64,000 bases of DNA, from the NCBI RefSeq assembly GCF_006738645.1, contig NZ_AP019700.1, forward strand, positions 2,244,001 to 2,308,000, in the 5' to 3' direction. The position numbers and the translations under genes are program-made. The notes beneath the pieces are model-generated. The model was not told the DNA's origin. It did no database searches and saw only the letters and a program-made list of their open reading frames with translations. Below, in pieces: positions 51,091 to 61,483 of this stretch; positions within the stretch are counted from its first letter, which is position 1; every line of letters begins with the position of its first letter. The DNA is from Stella humosa (lineage in GTDB: Bacteria > Pseudomonadota > Alphaproteobacteria > ATCC43930 > Allostellaceae).

Positions 51091-52433
<1,343 letters not shown>

Positions 52434-52441
52434 GCCGCGTC

Positions 52442-53404
52442 ATGCCGCTGGACCTGGTGGCCGTCGCGACGGTCTGCCTCCTCGTCGTGCTCGGCGCGAG
52501 CATGGTCCTCCTCGTGCGGGACCTGGGGCATGCCCGCCTGACGCGCCGGCTGGGGGAGATCGGACGGCCGGCGGCCCGGCGGGCGGTTGTGGTCGCGCAG
52601 ACCAGCATCCAGATCGACCGGCGCGCCTCGGGCACGGTGGCGGGGCTGCTGGTCCGGGTCTTCGCCTTCGACATCACGCGGCCGCACGAGCACCCGATGC
52701 CATGGCCCGCGGTGGTGCTGCTGGCCGTGGCGGCGGGGGCGGGGGCTGCCATCCTCGCCGGGGCGATGTTCGATCGCCCCACGGCGATTGCCGCCAGCGT
52801 CATCGTCGGCGGTCTCACCGCCCGCAGCATGTTCTCCTATGGCCGCACGTCCTACCGGGAGAAGCTGTTCAACCAGATGCCCGATGCTATGGGCATGATC
52901 GCGCGGGCGATGCGCGCGGGCATCCCGGTCAGCGAGGCGATCCGCTCGATCGCCCGCGAGAGCCCCGAGCCGACGCGGCGCGAGTTCGTCCAGGTGAACG
53001 CCGAGCAGGCCATCGGCATCCCGCTCGAGAACAGCCTGCTGAGCCTCTACGACCGCACCGGGCTCCGGGAATACGGCTTCTTCGCCGTGACGATCGCCCT
53101 GCATCAGCAGACCGGCGGCAACCTGACCGAAACCCTGGACAACCTGGCCGAGATCGTTCGCAAGCGGGTGCAGACGGCTGCGCGCGGAAAGGCGCTGACC
53201 GGCCAGGCCCGCATGTCGGCGGCCATCCTCGCGGTGATACCGCTGATCGCGTTCGGGCTGCTCACGGTCCTGAACCCGCGCTACGTCGCCTTCTATTTCG
53301 TGCACCCCAAGGGGGCGTCGATCGCGGCCACGGTCGTCGTGCTGATGCTGATGGGGATTCTGACCATGCGCGCGATGATCCGCAAAAGCCTGTCCGTGAC
53401 ATGA
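52442..53404 (+). CDS. tadB: Tad inner-membrane protein TadB (CpaG)
   Basis: 320 residues from the ATG at 52442; an in-frame ATG at 52406 would overlap cpaF by 28 bases. N-terminal and internal hydrophobic segments flank the T2SSF domain (FNQMPDAMGMIARAMRAGIPVSEAIRSIA, SLYDRTGLREYGFF, QQTGGNLTETLDNLAEIVR). The C-terminus has two more membrane segments. With TadC it forms the inner-membrane platform on which CpaF acts. The stop overlaps tadC by four bases. Confidence 0.92.
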   Translation: MPLDLVAVATVCLLVVLGASMVLLVRDLGHARLTRRLGEIGRPAARRAVVVAQTSIQIDRRASGTVAGLLVRVFAFDITRPHEHPMPWPAVVLLAVAAGAGAAILAGAMFDRPTAIAASVIVGGLTARSMFSYGRTSYREKLFNQMPDAMGMIARAMRAGIPVSEAIRSIARESPEPTRREFVQVNAEQAIGIPLENSLLSLYDRTGLREYGFFAVTIALHQQTGGNLTETLDNLAEIVRKRVQTAARGKALTGQARMSAAILAVIPLIAFGLLTVLNPRYVAFYFVHPKGASIAATVVVLMLMGILTMRAMIRKSLSVT

Positions 53405-54360
53405 CCGCCGCCGGCAGCCCGTTCGACCCCGCGATGGTGACCGCCGGCCTGGTCGTGCTGGCCTGCATCCTGCTGCTGGTCGGTGCCGCGGGCTGGCTGG
53501 CGGCGCGCAACGCCGACGAGCGCCGGCTGGCGGCGCGCATGGATCGCCTGCAGCGGGACGGCGCCCGATACGTGCCGTCCTCCGAACCCTCGGTCCTGTC
53601 GATGGACGGGATGCTGCGATGGTTGGGTGGCCTGCTGGGCAATACCGCCATCCTGCCCGAGAAGGATCGGCGGGAACTGGAGCGTGCCGTCGCCGCAGCC
53701 GGCTATCGTCCCGGCAACGTCGTGCCGCTCGTGATCGGCACCAAGATCGTCCTGCTGGTGGCGCTGCCGCTGCTCGTCTATGGGCTGACGGTCCTGGCCG
53801 GCGCCCAGTTCTCGACCCGGGTCACGCTGTCGGCTTTCGGTCTGGTGGTCGGCCTGCTGGGGCCGAATTGGGCGCTGGGCTGGATGCAGCGGCGCTACAT
53901 GAAGCAGGTCAGGATGGGCCTGGCCGACACGCTCGACCTCATGGTCATCTGCTCGGAAGCGGGGCTGGGCCTGGAGAGCATGGTCGAACGGGTGGCCGCG
54001 GAGATGGCCCCTTCCAACCGCGCAATCGCCTCGGAATTCCAGACGCTCTCGAACGAACTGCGGCTGCTGTCCGACCGTCGCCAGGCGCTGGTCAATCTCG
54101 GCGAACGGACGGACATGGCTGGGCTGCGGCGGGTGGGGGCGACCCTGGCCCAGACCATCCAGTACGGCACCCCGCTGGGCCAGGCGCTGCGCAGCCTGGC
54201 GGCCGAGATGCGTAACGAGCGCCTGGTCGAGTTCGAGGAGCGGGCCGCCCGTCTGCCGGCCCTGCTGGTGCTGCCGCTGACGCTGTTCATCCTGCCCTGC
54301 CTGGTGCTGCTGCTGGCCGGGCCGTCCTTCGTGCAGCTCATCGAATCCTTCAACCGGTAG
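53401..54360 (+). CDS. tadC: Tad inner-membrane protein TadC (CpaH)
   Basis: 319 residues from the ATG at 53401 (ATGA with tadB); the longer open frame lies inside tadB. Membrane segment at the start (GLVVLACILLLVGAAGWLAA), then a T2SSF domain (LADTLDLMVICSEAGLGLESMVERVA, GERTDMAGLRRVGATLAQTIQYG, LRSLAAEMRNERLVEFEERAARLP) and a final membrane segment. It partners with TadB in the platform complex. tadD begins eight bases after its stop. Confidence 0.92.
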   Translation: MTAAGSPFDPAMVTAGLVVLACILLLVGAAGWLAARNADERRLAARMDRLQRDGARYVPSSEPSVLSMDGMLRWLGGLLGNTAILPEKDRRELERAVAAAGYRPGNVVPLVIGTKIVLLVALPLLVYGLTVLAGAQFSTRVTLSAFGLVVGLLGPNWALGWMQRRYMKQVRMGLADTLDLMVICSEAGLGLESMVERVAAEMAPSNRAIASEFQTLSNELRLLSDRRQALVNLGERTDMAGLRRVGATLAQTIQYGTPLGQALRSLAAEMRNERLVEFEERAARLPALLVLPLTLFILPCLVLLLAGPSFVQLIESFNR

Positions 54361-54368
54361 GGGTCCCC

Positions 54369-55154
54369 ATGATCCGCCTTGTCCTTCCGATCGCCCTTGC
54401 CCTGGTCGGCGCCGGCTGCGCCACGGCATCCAAGGAGGCCGCGGCCCCCAAGCCGGCCATGTCGCCCAGGGCAAACGCCCCGTCACCGCTGGCGGACGCC
54501 CGGATGCGGCTGGCGAATGTCGCCGAGGCCAATGCCAACCTCGATGTCGCGTCCGAGATCTATCGCACCGCGCTGGCCGGTGACCCCAACAACATCGACG
54601 TGCGGCTGCGCCAGGCCAACCTGCTTGCCTCCCAGGGCCGCTTCGCGGAGGCCGCGGCCGGGCTGGAGCAGGGGCTCAAGGTCCGCCCGCAGGACCCGGC
54701 GCTCTTGCTGGCGGCGGGGCGCGCGCGCGTCCGCTCCGGCGATATCGCCGCCGCGCGCGGGCATTTCCAGCAGTTGCTGAAGGTGGAACAGGATCATGTG
54801 GAGGGGTTGAACGGTCTGGGGGTGACGGCCGATCTGGCGGGCGAGCACGCGATCGCCCAGCGGCACTACGCCCGCGCGTTGCGCAGCGCGCCCGAGCATC
54901 CCGGCGCGCGCAACAACCTGGCGCTGTCGCTGGCGATGTCGGGGAAGGTGCCCGAGGCCACGGAAGGCCTAGGTGCGCTTCGGGCGACTGATGCGACCAG
55001 CATACCCATCCGGCACAATCTTGCCTTGGCGACGGCGATGGGTGGCGATCTGGCGGGGGCGCGGCGCCTGCTCGGCTCAGACCTTACCCCGGCTGAGCAG
55101 GACGCGTTCCTGGCCAGCGCCGCCATCCTGCGGTCGGGCGGCGCGCAGAACTGA
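54369..55154 (+). CDS. tadD: TPR lipoprotein TadD
   Basis: 261 residues. A lipobox is visible in LVGAGCAT. Tetratricopeptide repeats run from about residue 50 to 200 (AEANANLDVASEIYRTALAGDP, VRLRQANLLASQGRFAEAAAG, LNGLGVTADLAGEHAIAQRHYARAL, ARNNLALSLAMSGKVPEA). TadD lipoproteins aid outer-membrane insertion or assembly of the secretin. It ends the plus-strand Tad operon, 14 bases from the convergent tadE gene, with no terminator between them. Confidence 0.9.
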   Translation: MIRLVLPIALALVGAGCATASKEAAAPKPAMSPRANAPSPLADARMRLANVAEANANLDVASEIYRTALAGDPNNIDVRLRQANLLASQGRFAEAAAGLEQGLKVRPQDPALLLAAGRARVRSGDIAAARGHFQQLLKVEQDHVEGLNGLGVTADLAGEHAIAQRHYARALRSAPEHPGARNNLALSLAMSGKVPEATEGLGALRATDATSIPIRHNLALATAMGGDLAGARRLLGSDLTPAEQDAFLASAAILRSGGAQN

Positions 55155-55168
55155 AGCGGCCGCCCAGC

Positions 55169-55576
55169 TCAGTAGGTGATCTGGGTGCTTTCCTGGATCG
55201 CGACCGTGGTCGCCGGCAGGAATGGCAGCAGGAAGCTGAAGTTGAAGGTCGCTGTCACGCTGTAGGTCCGCACGGCGCTGGCGTCGGCACCGACGCAGCC
55301 GGAGCAGCTGACCGAAAGGGCGTCGCCGAGGAACGGCGCCTGGGTCCGGGCGATCTGCTGGACGTCATTGGACGAGCGCCCGAGGGACGCCGCCCGCACC
55401 GCCTCAGCCGCCGCATGCCGGACGGAAATGACCGAGAAGGTGTAGCGGGAGAGATCGATGATCCCGAAGATCAGGGCCAGGAAGATCGGCGCCACCAGCG
55501 CGAACTCGAGCGCGGCCACGCCGGCCCGGGAGGAGCGCCACGCCGCCCACAGGCAGCGGGCCGGTTCAGCGTACAC
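55169..55576 (-). CDS. tadE: TadE-family minor pilin
   Basis: About 135 residues, probably from the GTG at 55576, which overlaps the stop of the preceding gene by 11 bases. AGVAALEFALVAPIFLALIFGIIDLSRY has the Gly-x-x-A-x-Glu-Phe start of TadE-like pseudopilins (class III cleavage and assembly helix). The remainder contains two cysteines (SCSGC) and a beta-rich tail. It is a minor subunit or assembly factor of the Flp pilus. Convergent with tadD. Confidence 0.82.
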   Translation of the reverse strand: MYAEPARCLWAAWRSSRAGVAALEFALVAPIFLALIFGIIDLSRYTFSVISVRHAAAEAVRAASLGRSSNDVQQIARTQAPFLGDALSVSCSGCVGADASAVRTYSVTATFNFSFLLPFLPATTVAIQESTQITY

Positions 55577-56030
55577 GGGCGACCGCCGATCCGGTGAAGC
55601 TGCTGGGCAGCACGATCGCCGCCAGCCCGAAGATCGTCTCCGCCGATGCGGTAACACTGACCGAGACATAGCGCCCCGCCGCGGCACCGCTGCATGGCGT
55701 GCCATCGCAGGATACGCTGGGCCCGCTCGTGCCCGGGCAGACGCAATGCGCGGCCGCGACCGAGACCGCGCCGACAGTCCCGCCCAGGGCGGCGACGGTG
55801 GCGGCGGCAATTCCCGGCGCATCGTCCGGGAAGCTCATGGCGTGCTGGGCGCCGGCACGTGCCGCGTTCTCCAGACCGATCGTGCGGTGCAGGGCGATGG
55901 CAAGGTCGGCCAGACCGCCCAGCACGACGATCAGCACCGGCGCGATGATGGCGAACTCGACGGCCGAGCTGCCGCGCACGGATCGCAGGAACTGGCCCAG
56001 TCGTGATGGTCGGCGCGCGCAAGCGATCAT
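55566..56030 (-). CDS. TadE-family minor pilin, second copy
   Basis: 154 residues from the ATG at 56030, five bases after the tadG stop. RGSSAVEFAIIAPVLIVVLGGLADLAI is the TadE prepilin-like start (Glu at +5). Four cysteines in the C-terminal half (HCVCPG, SCDGTPC) could form disulfides. The organisation tadG - tadE - tadE on one strand is common in alphaproteobacterial Tad loci. The two TadE copies share only the N-terminal helix. Confidence 0.82.
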   Translation of the reverse strand: MIACARRPSRLGQFLRSVRGSSAVEFAIIAPVLIVVLGGLADLAIALHRTIGLENAARAGAQHAMSFPDDAPGIAAATVAALGGTVGAVSVAAAHCVCPGTSGPSVSCDGTPCSGAAAGRYVSVSVTASAETIFGLAAIVLPSSFTGSAVARVR

Positions 56031-56035
56031 CCCAA

Positions 56036-57358
56036 CTACTCCGACAGCCGGACTATGCGGATCTGCGGCAGCTGCGTGGCCGGATCCACGCCCAGCGTCG
56101 CGCAGCCCTGTGCATCGACATAGAGATCGGCCGTGCCCGTGATCGTGAGGGAGGCCGACGTGAACGCCTTGCAGGATGTGGACGAGCCCCCGAAATTTCC
56201 GTTCATGGTCAGGTTCGACTTCGGGAAATAGAACAGGCCGGCAGTGTTGATGTTGCCACCGCCATTCAGCGTATAGGAGCCGGCGCTCGATATCCGGGGA
56301 TCCTGGTACATGAGGACACCAGTATAGCCCGCGGTGCCGCCGACCAGGTTCACGGTGGCGCCGCCATTCACCTGCGGTCCCCCGATCGAGGCCGAGCTCC
56401 CGGTGAAGACGAACGTCACGCCATTGCCGGGGGTGCAGGTCGGGCAAGTGACATTGGCCTGGGCGCCGATGTCGAGATCACCGTTCTGGAGATAGTAGAC
56501 GCCGGGCGACAGGCGGGCCGTACCCTTGATGTCCAGTGCGGGGGAATTGCCGGAACTGCAGTAGCGGCCGGGCGCCAGGGCGACGTTGGCATTCGATCCG
56601 ACACTCTGTCCGGTACTGTTGCAGGTGCCGGTGCTGGCTGGCAGCGGAATCCCCGTGCCGGGAGTCCCGGCGGCGAATGGATCGACGGTCGCCGGCTGCT
56701 GCGCGCTGGCCGGCCGGTCGAGGACGACATTCTCCGGGCTGCTGACCGAGATCGAGCCGACCGAGCGCATCGTGAAGGCCCGGACGCTGGAACTGCCCGT
56801 CTGGCTGATCGAGGAGTTCGAGACCAGGCTGCAGCTGGATGCCGAGACCAGCCCGTTGCCGCCGAACGACATGCTGACCTGCTGCGGCGACCCGTTGCCC
56901 AGCGTCAGCACGCAGGCGGCCCCGCCGGGCAGGATCTCGGCGCGGGCAACCGAGCGTGCCGTCACCTCCGTGGCGCCCTGGATGAACAGTGCGGCAAGCT
57001 GAAGCGGAATCTGGCGCCGGACGACGACCTCGACCGCCGTCATGTCGCCGGTGGCGGCGCCGCTGATCGGCGGATGGTTCACGGTAACAAGGGTATCGTC
57101 GATCGCGTCGGTGAAGCCGTTCCGGGCACTCGTCTCCCGTGCGGCGCCCAGGGCGGCAGCCTGGGCCGAAACCGCCATGGCGCCGGCGAAGGCCGCGGTG
57201 TCGGCGGCCGTCTGGGCGCTCCGCCGCTGGACATACCAGGAGCCGCCTTCCACCGCGACGCCGGCGAACCCGATGACCACCGTCGCGGTCACACCGAACG
57301 CCAAAGCCGTGGCGCCATCTTGTGCCCGGCCGAGACTGCGAAATATTCGCACTAGCAT
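56036..57358 (-). CDS. tadG: TadG-like pilus assembly protein
   Basis: 440 residues from the ATG at 57358. The open frame extends 115 codons further, with alternative ATGs at 57424 and 57436. GATALAFGVTATVVIGFAGVAVEGGSWY and QRRSAQTAADTAAFAGAMAV form the Tad/TadG N-terminal domain: a membrane helix and the alanine-rich helix. The rest is a Gly/Ser-rich, periplasmic region of beta-repeat character (NSTGQSVGSNANVALAPGRY, GVYYLQNGDLDIGAQ) with several cysteines. It likely tethers the pilus base to the cell envelope. First gene of the minus-strand set. Confidence 0.85.
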   Translation of the reverse strand: MLVRIFRSLGRAQDGATALAFGVTATVVIGFAGVAVEGGSWYVQRRSAQTAADTAAFAGAMAVSAQAAALGAARETSARNGFTDAIDDTLVTVNHPPISGAATGDMTAVEVVVRRQIPLQLAALFIQGATEVTARSVARAEILPGGAACVLTLGNGSPQQVSMSFGGNGLVSASSCSLVSNSSISQTGSSSVRAFTMRSVGSISVSSPENVVLDRPASAQQPATVDPFAAGTPGTGIPLPASTGTCNSTGQSVGSNANVALAPGRYCSSGNSPALDIKGTARLSPGVYYLQNGDLDIGAQANVTCPTCTPGNGVTFVFTGSSASIGGPQVNGGATVNLVGGTAGYTGVLMYQDPRISSAGSYTLNGGGNINTAGLFYFPKSNLTMNGNFGGSSTSCKAFTSASLTITGTADLYVDAQGCATLGVDPATQLPQIRIVRLSE

Positions 57359-57748
57359 CTCAAGCGTATGGGTCGGCGACGCAGGCAAACGTCGTGTACC
57401 GGCCGCAAGATGGTCCAGCGACATCATGGCCGCCATTGTCGAACCCCAGGTCATGTCACGGGCGGATATTACGCCGAATCCATTGAGCAAGAAAGCGCAA
57501 TGCAGTATCGATGAGGAGGCGCGGCCATGAACATTTGCTGTTGCTGGCGCGTCCTGGCGTCCCCAAGCGTTTCGTGCCGGCACGGGCGAGCGAAGTGGCG
57601 CGCCTGTCTGCTGGGTCGTGGTCGTTCGGGGGAACGCGCCGGGGAAGGCGATCGAACTGCAGATCAGCGGTCCGCCTGCACGAGCGGATCGTGGAGCAAC
57701 CAACGCTGCCGTCCGGTGCCCCGGAAGGCAGCGCCGGAGTAGGATTTG
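57359..57748. other. intergenic region between tadG and the LysR gene
   Basis: About 390 bp. It holds the possible N-terminal extension of tadG and the divergent promoters of the tadG set and the LysR gene. I see no ORF with a ribosome site and recognisable protein, and no clear promoter boxes. Confidence 0.4.
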
Positions 57749-58690
57749 ATGAAGGCGCCTGACGAGATCGAGCAGCTGGAGCGTATCGTCCGCTACAAGA
57801 CCCTGCTTGCGTTCAAGCTGATCGTCGAGACGGGCAGCATGACGGAGGCGGCAAAGCTGCTCGGAGTATCGCAGCCGGCTGTGACCCAGATGATGGCGCG
57901 CCTTTCAGATTACATGGGTTTCGACCTTTTCGAACGCCAGTCCCAGCGTCGGCTTGTCCTAACGCTGCGCGGTCGCTCTGTGCTGGAAGGCGTCGGGCGC
58001 TGTATCGCCAGCATCGAGGCGTTCGGCAGCCTGATCCATCGCCAGGGGGCCTCGATGGCTGAGACCATCGTCGTCGCGGTCGCCTCTTCGCTGGGCCTCC
58101 GGTTCGGCCAGGAGGCCATTTCGCACACGGCCCTGCAGTTTCCGGAGATCCAGTGGCGGGTCGAGCCGGTACCCGATCGCGATGTCAGTGCCGGAATGGT
58201 GGCCGGCGATTTCGACATCGCCCTATCGGCAGAGCCATCGGACGACCCGTCGATCACGTCCGATCACATCGGCATCCTGCCCATAGTCGTCGCGATGCCG
58301 GCGAACCATCCGCTGTCCAGGCTGAAGAAGATCAAGCCGGCCGATCTGCTGAACGAGGAGCTAGCGCTACCCTGCGTCCGCTGCGTCAGCCGGTCGCGCA
58401 TCGACGCCGCCTTTCTGGCGGTTGGTATGCAGGTGCATGCCGCTGTGGAGGGCGGCACGGAGGAAGCCACGCTCGGCTTCATTGGCCAAGGCCGCCGGGT
58501 CGGCCTGCTTTCAGCCTACACGACCTTTGAATCGCGTAGCAGCGGAGTGATCGTGACGCGGCTGTTCGATGCGAATATGCATATCAATCTGCATATCCAC
58601 TATCGCAGCGATTTCCACCGTCTGGATCTTCTGCACGTCTTTCGCAACGTGAATCGCGATCTGTCGCGGCAGACGCAGATTGGCTTGTAG
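57749..58690 (+). CDS. LysR-family transcriptional regulator
   Basis: 313 residues; the ATG at 57749 with GGAG upstream is preferred to the adjacent TTG. The helix-turn-helix near residues 20-65 (TLLAFKLIVETGSMTEAAKLLGVSQPAVTQMMARLSD) is the LysR signature. The effector domain has GDFDIALSAEP, PIVVAMPANHPLSR and GQGRRVGLLS. It binds DNA as a tetramer and responds to a small molecule. The nearest divergent genes are tadG/tadE, which may be its targets. It is the last gene of element B. Confidence 0.92.
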   Translation: MKAPDEIEQLERIVRYKTLLAFKLIVETGSMTEAAKLLGVSQPAVTQMMARLSDYMGFDLFERQSQRRLVLTLRGRSVLEGVGRCIASIEAFGSLIHRQGASMAETIVVAVASSLGLRFGQEAISHTALQFPEIQWRVEPVPDRDVSAGMVAGDFDIALSAEPSDDPSITSDHIGILPIVVAMPANHPLSRLKKIKPADLLNEELALPCVRCVSRSRIDAAFLAVGMQVHAAVEGGTEEATLGFIGQGRRVGLLSAYTTFESRSSGVIVTRLFDANMHINLHIHYRSDFHRLDLLHVFRNVNRDLSRQTQIGL

Positions 58691-59029
58691 GTAGGCAGAC
58701 ACTTTCCGGCAATCTGCTGCCATTCTTGGACGACGTCCAAAGGCACTAACACGGGTGGATTCTCGAAGCAGGACGTTTGTCGTCTTGGTCGCAGAAATTG
58801 CTCACCAGTAATTTCCCTGTAGAACAGGGAGAATCGATGGCTGAGACAGGTTCGCGCGCGACTGCGTCCACCTGGTCGTCGGAATCGTAAGACATTTACG
58901 GGCGCTCCTGCCGCCGAAAGGACCGCGCCAGCGGCCGGCGGGCCCTCTGGCGAGTTTTGCAGATCAGTGGTTATTTACAGGCTTATCCACAGTGCGATGG
59001 TGCAAAACCCATTGATATATAACGATTTT
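58691..59029. other. right end of element B, noncoding
   Basis: 339 bp without a gene. It contains an inverted repeat CCCTGT-AGA-ACAGGG (58815-58829), a perfect DnaA box TTATCCACA (58983-58991) and an AT-rich stretch (ATTGATATATAACG) next to the att site. TTTGCAGAT (58956) also occurs near the left end of element B (40627). A single DnaA box is not enough to call an origin. Confidence 0.45.
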
Positions 59030-59083
59030 CAGCGGACTGAAAATCCGCGTGTCGGTGGTTCAAGTCCGCCCCCGGGCACCATT
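59030..59083 (+). repeat. attachment-site repeat, right copy (tRNA-Phe 3' fragment)
   Basis: 54 bp matching the tRNA-Phe 3' part from CAGCGG to two bases beyond CCA. No 5' half is present. It is the right boundary of element B and of the whole tandem island. Confidence 0.92.
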
Positions 59084-59274
59084 TTCCTCAAGGGCTTTGG
59101 CCCGCTTCCCCCTCAGCATGGATGCGCTCGACGGCTTGCGGTAGCGGGATCGCGCGTTAACGCATGCGGCAGGCGGAGAATGATACGGGCGCGAGGCGCG
59201 AAATCCGGGTTGTGGCGGGACGGCGCGAGGGCGTCTCCTATGCTGCCCGTCGCCGCCAACCAAGGATTCGCCCC

Positions 59275-59979
59275 ATGAGCCATGCATTCCCCTATCGCAC
59301 CGCCCTCATCGTCGGTGCTGGCGCGGGCCTCAGCGCGTCGCTGGCGCGGGCGCTTACGGCGGCCGGCGTCCAGGTCGGGCTGGCGGCCCGCAATCCGGCC
59401 AAGCTGGCGCCGCTGGCCGAGCAGATCGGCGCCCGCACCTATGCGGTCGACGCGTCGGGGGCCGAGGCGGTGGCTGGTCTCTTCCAGGCCGTCGATGCCA
59501 GCTTGGGCGAGCCCGATGTCGTGATCTACAACGCCTCGGGCCGCTCGCCGGGACCACTGGTCGACCTCGACCCAGAGGCGGTCCGGCGTGCCATCGAGGT
59601 GGCCGCGTTCGGCGGCTTCCTGGTGACCCAGCAGGCGGCCCGCCGCATGCTGAAGCACCGCCATGGCGCGATCCTGCTGACGGGCGCGACCGCCAGCGTG
59701 AAGGGTTTCGCCCGCTCGGCCGCCTTCGCCATGGGCAAGTTCGCCCTGCGCGGCCTGGCCCAGAGTGCCGCGCGCGAGCTGGCGCCGCAGGGCATCCACG
59801 TGGCCCATGTCGTGATCGACGGCGGCATCCGCAGCGCCACCCGTGGCGACCCGGCGGACCGGCCGGACAGCACGCTGGACCCGGACGCGATCGCCGAAAC
59901 CTACCTGGCGCTGCTGCGCCAGCCCCGCAACGCCTGGAGCTGGGAGATCGAGGTTCGCCCCTGGGTCGAGACGTTTTAG
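59275..59979 (+). CDS. SDR-family oxidoreductase
   Basis: 234 residues from the ATG at 59275 (AAGGA before it). The cofactor loop is ALIVGAGAGLSASLARAL, the N-N-A motif is VIYNASG, and the active-site strand is ILLTGATAS. The usual Tyr-x-x-x-Lys is Phe-Ala-Met-Gly-Lys (AAFAMGKFALRG), so the catalytic tyrosine position is phenylalanine. This subtype keeps the fold but may have a different mechanism or substrate. Family role: NAD(P)-dependent reduction or dehydrogenation. First gene after the right att site. Confidence 0.85.
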   Translation: MSHAFPYRTALIVGAGAGLSASLARALTAAGVQVGLAARNPAKLAPLAEQIGARTYAVDASGAEAVAGLFQAVDASLGEPDVVIYNASGRSPGPLVDLDPEAVRRAIEVAAFGGFLVTQQAARRMLKHRHGAILLTGATASVKGFARSAAFAMGKFALRGLAQSAARELAPQGIHVAHVVIDGGIRSATRGDPADRPDSTLDPDAIAETYLALLRQPRNAWSWEIEVRPWVETF

Positions 59980-60070
59980 CCAGCGCGCCTGCCGTCCCCA
60001 TCCGACATCCGGAGGATACGCGCATGCGCCCGGCCGCCCGCTTCCTTCCGACCTGAGGCTACGGCCGGCT

Positions 60071-61405
60071 CTACAGCCGCCCGACCGCCTCCACCATGGC
60101 GTCGACCTCTTCCTCGCTGTTGTAGTAGTGGGGCGAGGCGCGCACGAGCTTGTCGATCCCGCGCCGCTCCATGTCCCAGCGGGTGCCGAAGACGGTCGAC
60201 GTGCTGACATTGATGCGGGCGGCGGCCAGCGCCTGCTGCACGGCCTCGGCCGGCTGGGATTTCAACGCGAAGCTGACGATGCCGCACTTCTCGCGCCCGA
60301 TGTCGAGCACGCGGGCGCCGGGGATGGTCGCCAGCCCGTCGCGCATGCGCTGGGCCAGGCCGCAGGTGCGCGCATGGATGGGCTCCAGGCCCCAGCCCAG
60401 CGCATAGTCGACCGCGGCCTTCAGGCCGAGCTTGCCGGCGATGAAGCTCTCCCAGTTCTCGAACCGGCGGGCATCGGGGCGCAGCGCGTAGCGGTGCGGC
60501 GCCACCCAGGTGGCGGCGTGGTTGTCGAGGAAGGGCGGGTCGATGCTGTCGAGGAAGTCCTGGCGCACGAAGAGGAAGCCGGTGCCGCGCGGCCCACGAA
60601 GAAACTTGCGGCCGGTGGCCGACAGCATGTCGCAGCCGATCTCGACCACGTCGACCGGCATCTGGCCGACCGACTGGCAGGCATCCAGCAGGTAGGGCAC
60701 GCCGGCCGCCCGGGCCAGCTTGCCGATGGCGACGGCCGGGTTGACCAGGCCGCCATTCGTCGGGATGTGGGTGACGGCCACCAACCCGACCCGGCCCTTG
60801 CGCTTCTTCACGTCCAGCGCGCGGCCCAGCGCCTTCAGGTCGATCTGCCCGGTCTCGTCGGACGGGACCGTCTCCACCACCGCACCCCGGCGCTGCGCCT
60901 GGTGGAAGAAGGCGATGACGTTCGAGGAATACTCCGCCTCGGCCGTCAGGATGCGGTCGCCCGGTTGCAGCCGGACGCCATAGAAGGCCATGTCCCACGC
61001 GCGGGTCGCGTTCTCGATCACCGCCACCTCGGCTGGGGCGGCATTGATCAGGCTGGCGATCGACTGGTAGACGCCCGTCTCCAGTGCGGCCTCCACCGCG
61101 TCGGCCGCTTCGTAGCCGCCGATCTCGGCCTCGCGGGCCAGATGGTCCTGCACGGCCTGCAGCACCGGCCGCGGCATCAGCGCCGCGCCGGCATTGTTCA
61201 GGTGGTTGACGGCGGCGGTGCCCGGGGTTTCGCGGCGCGCGCGCTCCAGGTCGATGGTGGGGGCGGGGTCATCGTGACACGCTTGGGGCTCGGGGTGGGG
61301 TGCCGGGCTGCGGCAGCTTGTCGCTACTATAGCGGGGCCGCACGGGAAGGCGGAACCGGTTTGCCGCCCCGGGCGTTGCTTCGCCGCTGGCGAAGGTGCC
61401 GGCAC
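60071..61405 (-). CDS. class V aminotransferase (cysteine desulfurase-like), doubtful 5' end
   Basis: 444 codons are open, with a GTG start at 61405, but the conserved protein begins near residue 50 (PTIDLERARRETPG, then HLNNAGAALMP). PLP-binding lysine: SATGRKFLRGPRGTGFLF. VTHIPTNGGLVNP and LLDACQSVGQ are class V blocks. An ATG at 61272 would be the natural start, but it is one frame off; an extra C in the CCCC run behind it would restore MTPAPTIDLER. This suggests either a sequencing error or a real one-base deletion. Related enzymes remove sulfur or cleave amino acids (EgtE/CsdA-like); the substrate is unknown. Confidence 0.78.
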   Translation of the reverse strand: MPAPSPAAKQRPGRQTGSAFPCGPAIVATSCRSPAPHPEPQACHDDPAPTIDLERARRETPGTAAVNHLNNAGAALMPRPVLQAVQDHLAREAEIGGYEAADAVEAALETGVYQSIASLINAAPAEVAVIENATRAWDMAFYGVRLQPGDRILTAEAEYSSNVIAFFHQAQRRGAVVETVPSDETGQIDLKALGRALDVKKRKGRVGLVAVTHIPTNGGLVNPAVAIGKLARAAGVPYLLDACQSVGQMPVDVVEIGCDMLSATGRKFLRGPRGTGFLFVRQDFLDSIDPPFLDNHAATWVAPHRYALRPDARRFENWESFIAGKLGLKAAVDYALGWGLEPIHARTCGLAQRMRDGLATIPGARVLDIGREKCGIVSFALKSQPAEAVQQALAAARINVSTSTVFGTRWDMERRGIDKLVRASPHYYNSEEEVDAMVEAVGRL

Positions 61406-61483
61406 GATGGCGATACGAGTTATGGCGGGACGAGTTCGTCTGCCCTAGATCTGGATTTGTCCCAACCCGGAGGTACGAGAACC

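Noticed and set aside
57511-57762. Small plus-strand ORFs upstream of the LysR gene
   Set aside because: Two overlapping frames with Arg/Ser/Cys-rich translations, no ribosome site and no similarity to known proteins.
58983-58991. Chromosomal origin of replication
   Set aside because: A single DnaA box without a cluster or replication genes nearby does not make an origin.
59843-61483. Long plus-strand ORF leading into the Rap1a-like gene
   Set aside because: Its first 540 codons are antisense to the aminotransferase. The real gene starts at 61484 with a signal peptide and a GGAGGT site.
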